Source: Rhodococcoides fascians A25f
GTDB lineage: Bacteria; Actinomycetota; Actinomycetes; Mycobacteriales; Mycobacteriaceae
NCBI RefSeq assembly: GCF_000760935.2
Contig: NZ_CP049744.1
Location: 2,697,501-2,761,500 of the forward strand
Length of the DNA stretch: 64,000 nt
Direction of reading: 5' to 3'
The first letter of the stretch is position 1. Each line of letters begins with the position of its first letter. Made by a program: the position numbers and the translations under genes. Under the pieces are notes generated by a model, which made no database searches, was not told the DNA's origin, and saw nothing but the letters and a program-made list of their open reading frames with translations. This document shows positions 41,211-49,842 of this stretch, one piece after another.

Positions 41211-42545
41211 TCAACGACTTGCGAAGTCCCAGATGTCGCTGAAAGGAACGGTGCGGCCCAGGATTCGTTCTGCGGCGCGATGTCCTGACTTCATTGCTGC
41301 GGTGACCGTTGCCGGGTCATCGGTCCAGGTGGCCTCACCCGCGAGATGCAGGACGCCACCGATGGGCGTGGCGAGATCGTCGTGATCGCGAGTCCGGGAA
41401 CCGACCGTCATGTAGGAGTACGAACCGTACGAGAACGGATCGTCCTGCCACCGAGTGACATACACACTGTCCGGCGGGACGACGCGGTGGCCGTAGATGC
41501 CACGCAACGTGTGGATGATCGAGTCCCCGATACGTTCGTCCGACCAGTGTCGGGTCTGCTGTGCACAGGGCCCCGCTGCGAACGTCAACAGCGTGGGTCT
41601 GCCATTCGGCTGGGTCACGTCGTACCACGAGTGCCACCAGCGCCCGGCTTCGCCCTGCTGCCGTATTGCGTAGACGTTCTCGTCCCAGAACTTCACCGGG
41701 AACCGGAGGAACACTTTCTCGAAGGCGTTCATGTCGAGCCGGTCGAGAGCACCCGAAACTGGTTCTGGTAGCGGAGGTTCGACGGTGAAATTCGGCGACT
41801 TCAGTACCCCGATCGGCACTGTCACCACGGCGCGATCAGCCGAGAACGAGCCTGCTGCGGTTGTCACGACCACTCCCTCGTCGCCCCAGCGGACCTGCGT
41901 GACCTCATGTCCGAGTCGGACGTCCAATCCCTCGGTGAGACAGACGGCGAGTTCGTCGTAGCCGTCGGGAAACACGACTTCGTCGCCGTCGATGGCGTCG
42001 TCGTCCAAACCGTGTGCGTCGAGATCCCCCTGGGCTACCCCCAGCTGTTCCTCGGCTCGATGGCCGAGAAATTCGCGCACTCGGTCCAGACGGTCTACGT
42101 CCCAATTGAGCTGAGTCAGAGTCGCTTCCACCGCATCACCGAACGATGTCCGTGGAGAGGACTGGTCAACGGTCCTGGCGAACGGACCGTCGAAGTCGTG
42201 AACGTCGGCGGCGAATCGTGCGGCGGCGGACTCGCTCAACCTGACACCGGTAGGGGAGTAGTACGCAATGGGTCGGCCATCGGGTTGATAGCTGCCCACC
42301 GTGAACTCGACTGTCTGCATACCGAAAGCTCGCACGGCGTCGGCGAGGGGGTTGTTGTCGATCCCGTGAATCCAGGACGCACCGACGTCGAAGGGGTTGC
42401 CGTCGCCGCGCACCGTCCACACACGACCGCCCACGCGATCACGAGCCTCGAGAACGACTACTCGCCGACCCGCACGGTGCAGAATCCTGGCTACGGTTGC
42501 ACCGGAGATTCCCGCTCCCACCACGATCGTGTCGAAATGGGTCAT
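41211..42545 (-). CDS. Flavin-containing amine oxidase
   Basis: 444 residues from ATG 42545; ATG 42560 is also possible. The FAD-binding fold is IVVGAGISGATVARILHRAG with LEARDRVGGRVWT, the family signature. GASWIHGI follows, and LHLAGEATW binds flavin near the C terminus. It resembles polyamine or monoamine oxidases, which oxidise amines to aldehydes with H2O2 release. It is 28 bases downstream of the kinase gene on the same strand, so the two may be co-transcribed. Confidence 0.9.
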   Translation of the reverse strand: MTHFDTIVVGAGISGATVARILHRAGRRVVVLEARDRVGGRVWTVRGDGNPFDVGASWIHGIDNNPLADAVRAFGMQTVEFTVGSYQPDGRPIAYYSPTGVRLSESAAARFAADVHDFDGPFARTVDQSSPRTSFGDAVEATLTQLNWDVDRLDRVREFLGHRAEEQLGVAQGDLDAHGLDDDAIDGDEVVFPDGYDELAVCLTEGLDVRLGHEVTQVRWGDEGVVVTTAAGSFSADRAVVTVPIGVLKSPNFTVEPPLPEPVSGALDRLDMNAFEKVFLRFPVKFWDENVYAIRQQGEAGRWWHSWYDVTQPNGRPTLLTFAAGPCAQQTRHWSDERIGDSIIHTLRGIYGHRVVPPDSVYVTRWQDDPFSYGSYSYMTVGSRTRDHDDLATPIGGVLHLAGEATWTDDPATVTAAMKSGHRAAERILGRTVPFSDIWDFASR

Positions 42546-42573
42546 AGTTGCTCCGATCACGTGGTGGGCCTGC

Positions 42574-43965
42574 TCAGTTTCCTCGACCGGGATTTCCCGG
42601 ACCCGAATTGCCGTTGCCGGGGTTTCCCGGACCCGAACTGCTGTTTCCGGGGCCTGAATTGCCGTTGCCGGAGTTGCCGGGGCCTCCGTTGCCGGAGCCC
42701 GAATTGCCGTTGCCGTTGCCGTTGTTGGTGCCGGGGCTTTCGTTTTGCTGTGGTGCGGCAGGTGCAGCGGGTTGGATCAGCACCGGATTCGACGATGGCG
42801 TCACCTCGGCGTCGGTCGGGTTCGGGACGGTGGCTACCGGAGGCTCAGTCACCTGCGTCGTGGGCACCGCGATCGTCGACTCGTACGGTATCGGTGTCGG
42901 TGTCGCCGGTGTAGCAGGCACCTGACCCGGGTCGTCGCTCGCGCTGGACGCGATCCAGATGATGCCCGCTCCGAGCGCAAGGACGAGCGCGGCCGCCGCC
43001 CCAGGAACCATCCACCGTCGACGCGGAGGACGGTGTGCGGTGCCGACCGGGTCAGCAGCCGCAACCACGTGTGTGCGCTCGACAGGTATCACGGCAGTCG
43101 GGGGGAGCGGGGTTGCACTTCGGAGGATCCTGCGCAGTCGGTGCGCGACCGCAGCTGCGTCCGGGCGGTCCTCCGGCTGCCGAGACGTCATGGCCGTCAG
43201 CAGCGAGTGCCACTCCGGCCCGAGTTCCTGGGGAACGGCGGGATCACGGTGCAGTCGCGCTACCGCGGCGGCCACCGCGCTGCCCTCGAATACCATTGTG
43301 CCGGTGAGGCACTCGATGAGGACGAGGCCGAGCGTGTAGATATCGGTCGGCGGTCCCGCAGACGTACCGGTCGCCTGTTCCGGGCTGAGATAGTGCGCGG
43401 TGCCCACTGTGGTGCCGTGCTCGGTGAGGCGATCGGAGTCGACGATGCGGGCGATGCCGAAATCGGCCAGTTTCGCGCACTGCCCCGCCCCTGAGTCCGG
43501 GGCGTGCGCGATCAGGATGTTGGCTGGTTTGATGTCTCGGTGCACCACACCCCGGTCCTGGATGTACGCGAGCGCCTCCGCCAGCTCGCTTCCGATGCGC
43601 GCGACGTGGACGGCGTGCATCGCCCTGTTCTGGCGAAAGCTGTTCAGCGTCGGTCCGTCGATCAATTCCATCACCAGATAGGGCGACGGAATTCCTGTGG
43701 CGTCCGGGGCAGTCCCTGCGTCGTACAACGTGACCAGGCCCGGATGCGACAGTGACGCCAAGGTTCGAATTTCCGCGTCGATCCGTTCAACCGTGTCCAC
43801 CGGCTCGCCGTGGCGGAATATCTTCACTGCCACGGACCTGCCGAGGACCTGGTCTTCTGCGCGCACGACGTCGGCCATCGCGCCGCGCCCCAGCACTGCG
43901 CCCAGTCGATATCGATCCGCGAACAGACGATCCTGAGCAGCGCGGAAACGGGCGTCCTCCGCCAT
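42574..43965 (-). CDS. Membrane Ser/Thr protein kinase (Pkn-type)
   Basis: 463 residues. The kinase domain (about 18-285) has the glycine loop LGRGAMADV, the Lys in VAVKIF, HRDIKPANIL, DFG in KLADFGIAR and the GTAHYLSPEQ activation segment. One membrane helix follows (about 320-342, VPGAAAALVLALGAGIIWIA). The external part is Pro/Thr-rich and ends in a tail of GNGNSGPGN-like repeats (encoded at about 42577-42740). It resembles the mycobacterial PknF/PknI type with no PASTA domain. It probably senses an extracytoplasmic cue. The repeats may be flexible wall-spanning sequence. Confidence 0.92.
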   Translation of the reverse strand: MAEDARFRAAQDRLFADRYRLGAVLGRGAMADVVRAEDQVLGRSVAVKIFRHGEPVDTVERIDAEIRTLASLSHPGLVTLYDAGTAPDATGIPSPYLVMELIDGPTLNSFRQNRAMHAVHVARIGSELAEALAYIQDRGVVHRDIKPANILIAHAPDSGAGQCAKLADFGIARIVDSDRLTEHGTTVGTAHYLSPEQATGTSAGPPTDIYTLGLVLIECLTGTMVFEGSAVAAAVARLHRDPAVPQELGPEWHSLLTAMTSRQPEDRPDAAAVAHRLRRILRSATPLPPTAVIPVERTHVVAAADPVGTAHRPPRRRWMVPGAAAALVLALGAGIIWIASSASDDPGQVPATPATPTPIPYESTIAVPTTQVTEPPVATVPNPTDAEVTPSSNPVLIQPAAPAAPQQNESPGTNNGNGNGNSGSGNGGPGNSGNGNSGPGNSSSGPGNPGNGNSGPGNPGRGN

Positions 43966-44121
43966 CGTGATTCACCCGCCGTTCGTCGACTACTCCGAGC
44001 ACCTTATAGCCAACCGATCGTCGTTCGGAGTGCAGTCCGTTCTCGACACTGCGGTTCCGTCGGGCATGATGATTCACCGGGTGGGGGACAGACCGAGCAG
44101 GCGTCGAGGAAGGTCCTACCC

Positions 44122-45375
44122 ATGCGTCCCCAATCGACGAATGCGCAGATATCGCCGATGTCGATCGACATCACGTCGGCCTACCAGCCGATAGTTTCTT
44201 TGGACGACCGCGCCGTGGTGGGGTACGAGGCCCTCGTGCGGACCAGCAGCGACGGTCCGTCCATTGCTCCGCCGGAACTCCTGCGCGCTGCACGGGAGCA
44301 GCGTGTGTCCGCCGACTTCGACTGGCGGTGCAGAGCGAGCGCCCTGCACGGTGCCGTCGAGGCCAGATATCCCGATGAGCTGGCGCTGTTCGTCAACGCC
44401 GAACCCACCGCCCTCGACAGTCCGCCACCCGGAGACCTCCTGCCGCTGATCGCCGAGGCAGCGAGGCTGTCGATCACCGTCGAAATCACCGAACGAGACC
44501 TGATGGGCGATCCGGCCGGTCTGCTGAGGGCGGCCGAGCACGCCCGAAATTTGGGTTGGCGGGTCGCAATCGACGACGTGGGTGCAGACTCGTCCAGCCT
44601 GGCGTTGATCCCGTTGTTGCGTCCCGACGTGATCAAGCTCGATATGGCCCTCGTGCAAGAGCGTTCGACCGACCAGACTGCTGCCATAGTTGCTGCCGTC
44701 GCCGCCGAGGCCGAGCGCACCGGTGCCCTCGTGTTGGCCGAGGGAATCGAAACCGACACACACGAAAGCTGCGCACGCGACATGGGTGCCGTTCTGGGGC
44801 AAGGTTTTCTCTACGGCGCTCCGGGGCCACTGCCGGACTTCGACGACGTTTCCTACCATGCTGGATCACTCGAGCTCGATGCGACTGTCACCGTCCGCGC
44901 TCCGGTCGCGGTGACACCCTTCGGTCTCACCCACCAGCTCGGTGCCCGCAGGCACGCCGAGGCAACGTTTCTCGAGGCCATCGAGAACAGCCTGCTGAAC
45001 AGTGCGTTCGGCACCGGACCGTCGACGGTCGTGTTGACAACAGTGAACGTGTCGAACCGGCTGACGCCCGCACGTGCCGCCGTCCTCGACGATCTGGCTG
45101 CGCGCACCGCTCTCGTGGCAGTTTTCGGCTGCGATCCAACGCTGATGCAGCACCGCTTTCGGTCGGTGCCGGTGGGTGAGAACGAGCCGTTGGCGCTGGA
45201 GCGCTCGACAGTGATCGTGGCGCCGATGTCGAGCGTGGCATTGATCGCTGTCGAATGTGGTGTCACGCACGATGGCGCGACGCTCTACGACTACCGCCTG
45301 ACCTACGACCGCGACGTCGTACTCGACGCGGCCACAGTGCTTCTCAGGCGGATTCCTGCTCGGCCTACGCCGTGA
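44122..45375 (+). CDS. EAL-domain protein with C-terminal DICT-like domain
   Basis: 417 residues from ATG 44122, with AGGAAGG 8 bases upstream. The EAL phosphodiesterase domain (about 15-250) has YEALVR, VEITERDL, AIDDVGAD, IKLD and AEGIETD, so the metal and catalytic positions are largely kept, though the second acidic pair is DDVGAD. The C-terminal part (about 255-415) resembles the DICT sensor domain (FGLTHQLGARRHAEATFLEA). It should hydrolyse or bind cyclic di-GMP. No membrane helix. It is divergent from the kinase. Confidence 0.85.
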   Translation: MRPQSTNAQISPMSIDITSAYQPIVSLDDRAVVGYEALVRTSSDGPSIAPPELLRAAREQRVSADFDWRCRASALHGAVEARYPDELALFVNAEPTALDSPPPGDLLPLIAEAARLSITVEITERDLMGDPAGLLRAAEHARNLGWRVAIDDVGADSSSLALIPLLRPDVIKLDMALVQERSTDQTAAIVAAVAAEAERTGALVLAEGIETDTHESCARDMGAVLGQGFLYGAPGPLPDFDDVSYHAGSLELDATVTVRAPVAVTPFGLTHQLGARRHAEATFLEAIENSLLNSAFGTGPSTVVLTTVNVSNRLTPARAAVLDDLAARTALVAVFGCDPTLMQHRFRSVPVGENEPLALERSTVIVAPMSSVALIAVECGVTHDGATLYDYRLTYDRDVVLDAATVLLRRIPARPTP

Positions 45376-45399
45376 TCGCCGATGCGCTCGGTCAAGTTC

Positions 45400-45429
45400 A
45401 GGTAAACACTCACTAGAAAAAAGGTAAAC
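45400..45429. promoter_or_regulatory. Two AGGTAAAC direct repeats before the symporter gene
   Basis: AGGTAAAC occurs at 45400-45407 and 45422-45429, 22 bases apart (two helical turns), within the 92-base gap before the alanine symporter. The phase fits a dimer or tandem-bound regulator. No regulator is assigned. Confidence 0.4.
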
Positions 45430-45467
45430 GGCTTCGGTAGCGCTCCCCGTGCTGTTCACTCGTCGGT

Positions 45468-47012
45468 ATGAGTTCTCACCCCCTCGACAGCGACTTTCTG
45501 GCCGCAGATGGAGGCACACTCAGCTCCATCGAGACTGCGATCAACAATGCGTTCGATCCGATCTCCGCTGCAGTGTCCAACTTCGTCTTCTTCACCGTGA
45601 ACATCGGTGGTGCCGCTGTTCCCTTGATCGTGCTGTGGCTGATCCTCGGTGCCGTCATCTTCACGGTGACCTTCAAGTTCATCCAGTTCCGCGGGATCAA
45701 GAGATCGTTGATCCTGGTGAGCGGAAAGGAACACGAGGCCGATGCGCCGGGGGAAGTGAGCCACTTCCGGGCCCTGACGGCCGCAGTGTCCGGAACCGTC
45801 GGACTCGGCAATATCGCAGGTGTCGCGGTAGCAGTGACGCTCGGTGGCCCAGGTGCCACGCTGTGGATGATTCTCGCGGGCGTGCTCGGCATGGCGTCGA
45901 AATTCGTCGAGTGCACGCTCGGTGTGAAGTACCGAGACATCAACGAGGACGGGACCGTCTCCGGCGGACCGATGAAATACCTCACCAAGGGACTTGCCGA
46001 GCGTGGGCTTGCGAAGGTCGGCAAGGTGATGGCCGTCTTCTACGCCATCATCATCACCTTCTTCGCCATCAGCGGTGGCAACATGTTCCAGGCCAACCAG
46101 ACCTACGCTCAGGTTCGCTCGGTCACCGGCGGCGAGGACGGATTCCTCGGCTCCGACGGCGCAAAAGCCGTGTTCGGGCTCGTTGTCGCGCTGATCATCG
46201 GGCTCGTCATCATCGGCGGGATGAAGTCGATCTCGGCCGTGACCGCCAAGCTCGTTCCGTCGATGGCGCTGATCTACATCGTCGCGTGTGGTGTGGTCAT
46301 CGCCGTCAACTTCCGCTCCGTCCCGACCGCGTTCGTCGCAATCTTCGAGGGTGCGTTCTCGCCCGAGGGCGTGGCGGGCGGCGTACTGGGTGTCATGATC
46401 ATCGGATTCCAGCGGGCCGCATTCTCCAACGAGGCCGGGCTGGGATCTGCGGCCATCGCACACTCGGCCGTCAAGACCAGACACCCGGTCACCGAGGGCT
46501 TCGTGGCAATGCTCGAGCCCTTCATCGACACAGTCGTCATCTGCACCGCGACCGCGCTGACCATCGTCATCGCCAATACCGTGTCCTGGCAGGACCAGCG
46601 GGCGATCGTCGCCGAGACCGGTGAACTACCTGCCGGCGGCGTGACGCTGACCTCGGATGCATTCGAGACCGTTCTGCCGTGGTTCCCGTACGTGCTCACG
46701 CTTGCGGTGGCGCTGTTCGCGCTGTCGACGGCGATCACGTGGGCGTACTACGGGCTGCAGGCATGGACGTCGCTGTTCGGCCGTAGCCGTTTCTCTCGCA
46801 GCTTCTTCAACATCATGTTCTGTGTGTTCACCGTCATCGGAACAGTGCTCTCGCTCGGCTCGGTTCTCGACTTCGCCGACGCCACGCTGTTCCTGCTGGC
46901 GCTGGTCAACATCACGGGCCTGTACCTGCTGTTGCCGGTGGTCAAGCGTGAGCTGTCCGAGTACATGGCGATGCGTCGCGGCGAGCAGGAGAAGGTCGAC
47001 GCCGAGGTCTGA
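45468..47012 (+). CDS. Alanine/glycine:Na+ symporter (AGCS family)
   Basis: 514 residues from ATG 45468, about 11 membrane helices. Family signatures are GGPGATLWMILAGVLGMASK, FRALTAAVSGTVGLGNIAGV and AAFSNEAGLGSAAIAHSAVK. It should import alanine or glycine with Na+. It stands alone with its own promoter region (see the AGGTAAAC repeats). Confidence 0.93.
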   Translation: MSSHPLDSDFLAADGGTLSSIETAINNAFDPISAAVSNFVFFTVNIGGAAVPLIVLWLILGAVIFTVTFKFIQFRGIKRSLILVSGKEHEADAPGEVSHFRALTAAVSGTVGLGNIAGVAVAVTLGGPGATLWMILAGVLGMASKFVECTLGVKYRDINEDGTVSGGPMKYLTKGLAERGLAKVGKVMAVFYAIIITFFAISGGNMFQANQTYAQVRSVTGGEDGFLGSDGAKAVFGLVVALIIGLVIIGGMKSISAVTAKLVPSMALIYIVACGVVIAVNFRSVPTAFVAIFEGAFSPEGVAGGVLGVMIIGFQRAAFSNEAGLGSAAIAHSAVKTRHPVTEGFVAMLEPFIDTVVICTATALTIVIANTVSWQDQRAIVAETGELPAGGVTLTSDAFETVLPWFPYVLTLAVALFALSTAITWAYYGLQAWTSLFGRSRFSRSFFNIMFCVFTVIGTVLSLGSVLDFADATLFLLALVNITGLYLLLPVVKRELSEYMAMRRGEQEKVDAEV

Positions 47013-47091
47013 GAAACGGCGGATCGTCGACACGAAGGGTCGGCGTCGACCCGCAGAATGTGCTTGGCTCATCCCTGACGGAGGGGGACGA

Positions 47092-47724
47092 GTGAAGATC
47101 GACTTCAAGAAGACGCTCGACGCATATTCGGCGCGACACAACACCTTTCGTACCCTCGTCGTTCCGCCGCTGACCTACCTGATGATCGACGGACACGGCG
47201 ATCCGAACACCGCTCCGGAGTACGCCGAAGCAATCGGGGCGCTCTACCCGGTGGCGTACACACTGAAGTTCGCCAGTAAGAAGAACCTCGACCGGGACTA
47301 CGTCGTCCCGCCGCTCGAGGCGCTGTGGTGGGCCGAGAACATGGTCTCGTTCACCACTGCCCGCAACAAGGCCGAGTGGAACTGGACCGTCATGATCATG
47401 GTGCCCGACTGGATCGATCGAACGATGTTCGAGGCGGCGGTGGCGTCCGCCGGCGCGAAAGGCACGTCCGAGGCGTCGACCAGAGTTCGGTTGGAGACCC
47501 TGAACGAGGGACTGTGCGTGCAGACGCTGCACATCGGGTCATACGACGACGAGACGCCGGTGCTGGCCGAACTTCACGATTCGTACATCCCCGATGCCGG
47601 ACTGACGATGACCGGCCGACACCACGAGATCTACCTGAGCGATCCGCGCCGGGTCGAGCCCGCGAAACTCCGGACTGTTCTCCGGCAACCGGTTGTGCGT
47701 TCAGCGGGGTCGACGAAGCTCTGA
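47092..47724 (+). CDS. GyrI-like small-molecule-binding protein
   Basis: 210 residues from GTG 47092, with GGAGGGGG-type purines 5-12 bases upstream. It belongs to the stand-alone GyrI-like group, with YLMIDGHGDPN near the N terminus and ALWWAENMV in the middle, and ending in HHEIYLSDPRRVEPAKLRT-type sequence. Such proteins bind or hydrolyse hydrophobic small molecules. The next gene starts 5 bases after its stop, so they are co-transcribed. Confidence 0.82.
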   Translation: MKIDFKKTLDAYSARHNTFRTLVVPPLTYLMIDGHGDPNTAPEYAEAIGALYPVAYTLKFASKKNLDRDYVVPPLEALWWAENMVSFTTARNKAEWNWTVMIMVPDWIDRTMFEAAVASAGAKGTSEASTRVRLETLNEGLCVQTLHIGSYDDETPVLAELHDSYIPDAGLTMTGRHHEIYLSDPRRVEPAKLRTVLRQPVVRSAGSTKL

Positions 47725-47728
47725 CACG

Positions 47729-49009
47729 ATGGCCGACATGACCAATGCGGTGCGTCCGGCTTCGTTCACGGCCGGAACCCTCACCTTGCTCGGGGCTCTC
47801 TACTTTGCGCAGGGACTGCCGTTCGGATTCTTCACCCAGGCACTCCCGGTTGTGCTGCGGGAGTCGGGATTCTCGTTGGTGAAGATCAGTGCCACCGGTG
47901 TGCTGTTTCTGCCCTGGGCGCTGAAATTTCTCTGGGCACCGTACGTCGATCGCTACGGATCCAGACGGCGGTGGCTGCTGTCTCTGCAGTGTGCGGCTGC
48001 GGTGGTGGCTCTGGCGTTGTCGTTCCTCGACCTGTCGTCGACGTTGCGTTGGTTGTTCGTCGGCATCTTCGTCATGAATGCTCTCTCGGCCACACAGGAC
48101 ATCGCGACCGACGGCATCGCGGTCAGAACGCTGACCGCGGCGCAGCGAGGGCTGGGCAACGGCCTCCAAGTCGGTGCCTACCGAATCGGAATGGTGTGCG
48201 GCGGTGGACTGCTGTTGTGGCTGTTCACCTTTGCCGGGTGGCGGGTGCTGTTCGTCGCGATGGCATTGCTCATCGCATTGACGACTGTCCCGGTGTGGTG
48301 GATGCGCAGGCAACTCGACGCGGCGGATGCCGCCTCCGATCGGCACACCGAATCGGAATCGCCGGTTCGGCTTGCTGTTGCCTGGTGGTCCAGGCTCCGC
48401 AGGCCCGGCATGGTGGCGTTCATACTGCTGATCATCGGGTTCAAATTCGGAAACTCGATGGGATCGGCACTGGTGGGCCCGTTCCTGTCGGACAGTGGAT
48501 TGTCCCTGCCGCAGATCGCGCTGGTCGAGGGTGGCCTCTCCTCGGTGGCAGCGCTCGGGGGTGCGGCCCTCGGGGCGTGGATGACCTTCCGGCACGGACG
48601 TCGCCGGGCGTTGCTGATAGGCGGAGTGAGCCAGACCATGAGCCTTGCGTTGTACGTCATCGCCTCCCTCGGCATCGGCGGATTTCCACTGCTGATCACG
48701 GCGAACATCACCGAGCACGTGCTCGGTGGGGCGGCCACGGTCGCGGTGTTCGCTCTCATGATGGACGCATCGGAGAAGCGTTTCGCAGGAAGCGATTACA
48801 CGTTGATGGCCTGTGCGGTCGTCTTCGCGCAAGGAGCGGCAGGAATCGCAGCCGGTGTGGTGGGAGACCTGTTCGGCTACACAGCGATGTTCGGTTCTGC
48901 CCTGGTGTTGTCCGGTATCGGCTGTGCAGCATTGCTTGTCGCACTCGACCGTGGCTGGGGCCCCGAAGGTCTTCGGCAGGTTGTCCCTCCGAAGACCTTC
49001 GCCGGCTAG
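47729..49009 (+). CDS. MFS permease, AmpG-like
   Basis: 426 residues from ATG 47729, about 12 membrane helices. YFAQGLPFGFFTQALPVVLRE with LPWALKFLWAPYVDRYGSRR is the pattern of the AmpG/acetyl-CoA-transporter group, and SATQDIATDGIAVRTL follows. AmpG proteins import anhydromuropeptides in Gram-negatives; in actinobacteria the substrate is unproven. Paired with a GyrI-like protein, it may act in small-molecule efflux or uptake. Confidence 0.83.
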   Translation: MADMTNAVRPASFTAGTLTLLGALYFAQGLPFGFFTQALPVVLRESGFSLVKISATGVLFLPWALKFLWAPYVDRYGSRRRWLLSLQCAAAVVALALSFLDLSSTLRWLFVGIFVMNALSATQDIATDGIAVRTLTAAQRGLGNGLQVGAYRIGMVCGGGLLLWLFTFAGWRVLFVAMALLIALTTVPVWWMRRQLDAADAASDRHTESESPVRLAVAWWSRLRRPGMVAFILLIIGFKFGNSMGSALVGPFLSDSGLSLPQIALVEGGLSSVAALGGAALGAWMTFRHGRRRALLIGGVSQTMSLALYVIASLGIGGFPLLITANITEHVLGGAATVAVFALMMDASEKRFAGSDYTLMACAVVFAQGAAGIAAGVVGDLFGYTAMFGSALVLSGIGCAALLVALDRGWGPEGLRQVVPPKTFAG

Positions 49010-49027
49010 GGACGATTGAACCGGCGC

Positions 49028-49447
49028 TCAGCTACCGGGTGTGGATCCCGCGATGTTCACCATCCACTGCACACCGAACTTGTCGGTCAGCATGCCGAAC
49101 GTATCGCCCCACGGAGCCTTGTCGAGGCCCATCGTGAATTGCGCGTCGACGGCCAGCTTGTTCCAGTAGCCCGTCAATTCGTCCTCGTCGTCGCCGCTGA
49201 GAGAGACGCTCATCGCGCTACCGGGCGTGTGGTCCATCGAGGACGGCGTGTCGGCACCCATCAAGGTGAATCCATTGGGAGTGGTCAACTGGCCGTGCAT
49301 GATCTTGTTCTCATCGGCGGGATTCTCGCTGGCCATGGCCTCGCCGAACGTGCTGACGGTCAGCTCGCCTCCGAAGACGGACCGGTAGAACTCCATGGCC
49401 TCGCGGGCGTTGTCTCGAAACGAAAGATACGGATTGAGAATGGACAT
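49028..49447 (-). CDS. VOC/PhnB-like glyoxalase-fold protein
   Basis: 139 residues from ATG 49447, with AAAAGGAG 7 bases upstream. It has the usual start MSILNPYLSFRDNAREAMEFYRSVFGGEL in outline and ends WGDTFGMLTDKFGVQWMVNI, typical of the PhnB/DUF1428-type VOC family. Function is usually unknown; some act in detoxification. Confidence 0.87.
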   Translation of the reverse strand: MSILNPYLSFRDNAREAMEFYRSVFGGELTVSTFGEAMASENPADENKIMHGQLTTPNGFTLMGADTPSSMDHTPGSAMSVSLSGDDEDELTGYWNKLAVDAQFTMGLDKAPWGDTFGMLTDKFGVQWMVNIAGSTPGS

Positions 49448-49505
49448 GGCTGGCTCCTTTTCGCTGATGTACACCGACGGCATCCGTCGAAACGGTAGAC
49501 CGGCG

Positions 49506-49823
49506 CTACGACGAAAAGTCACCGGAAGAGGTATCGGTGTCTTCCGGCGTCGGTACTGCGGACTCCCATCTGGCCCGTCGTTCGTCGTCGGACTGCTCCC
49601 ACCACGGTGCTCCTCGTTCGCCGAGAGCGACCTTGGTCGCCTGTACACCTGCGCGAGATTCCGGGGCACCCGACGTGCGTTTGACCTCCCTGCGCCATGC
49701 CATGAGGATCGACCGCAGTTCTGCGTTCCGATCCTCGGGTATGTCGGGATCCGTTGCGCGCCAACGTCGGCCCTTGATCACGATGTAGTGACCGTCTTCG
49801 GTGTGTTCCGGTTCGTCAGCCAT
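49506..49823 (-). CDS. Small conserved actinobacterial protein
   Basis: 105 residues from ATG 49823. It has the conserved core HYIVIKGRRWRATDPDIPE and WRREVKR, and PWWEQSDDERRARWE near the end. Relatives in Rhodococcus are sometimes labelled biopolymer transporter Tol, without support. No membrane helix. It starts 19 bases after the oxidoreductase stop, so the two are probably co-transcribed. Confidence 0.8.
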   Translation of the reverse strand: MADEPEHTEDGHYIVIKGRRWRATDPDIPEDRNAELRSILMAWRREVKRTSGAPESRAGVQATKVALGERGAPWWEQSDDERRARWESAVPTPEDTDTSSGDFSS

Positions 49824-49842
49824 GAGTCCACCCTGCCACGGG

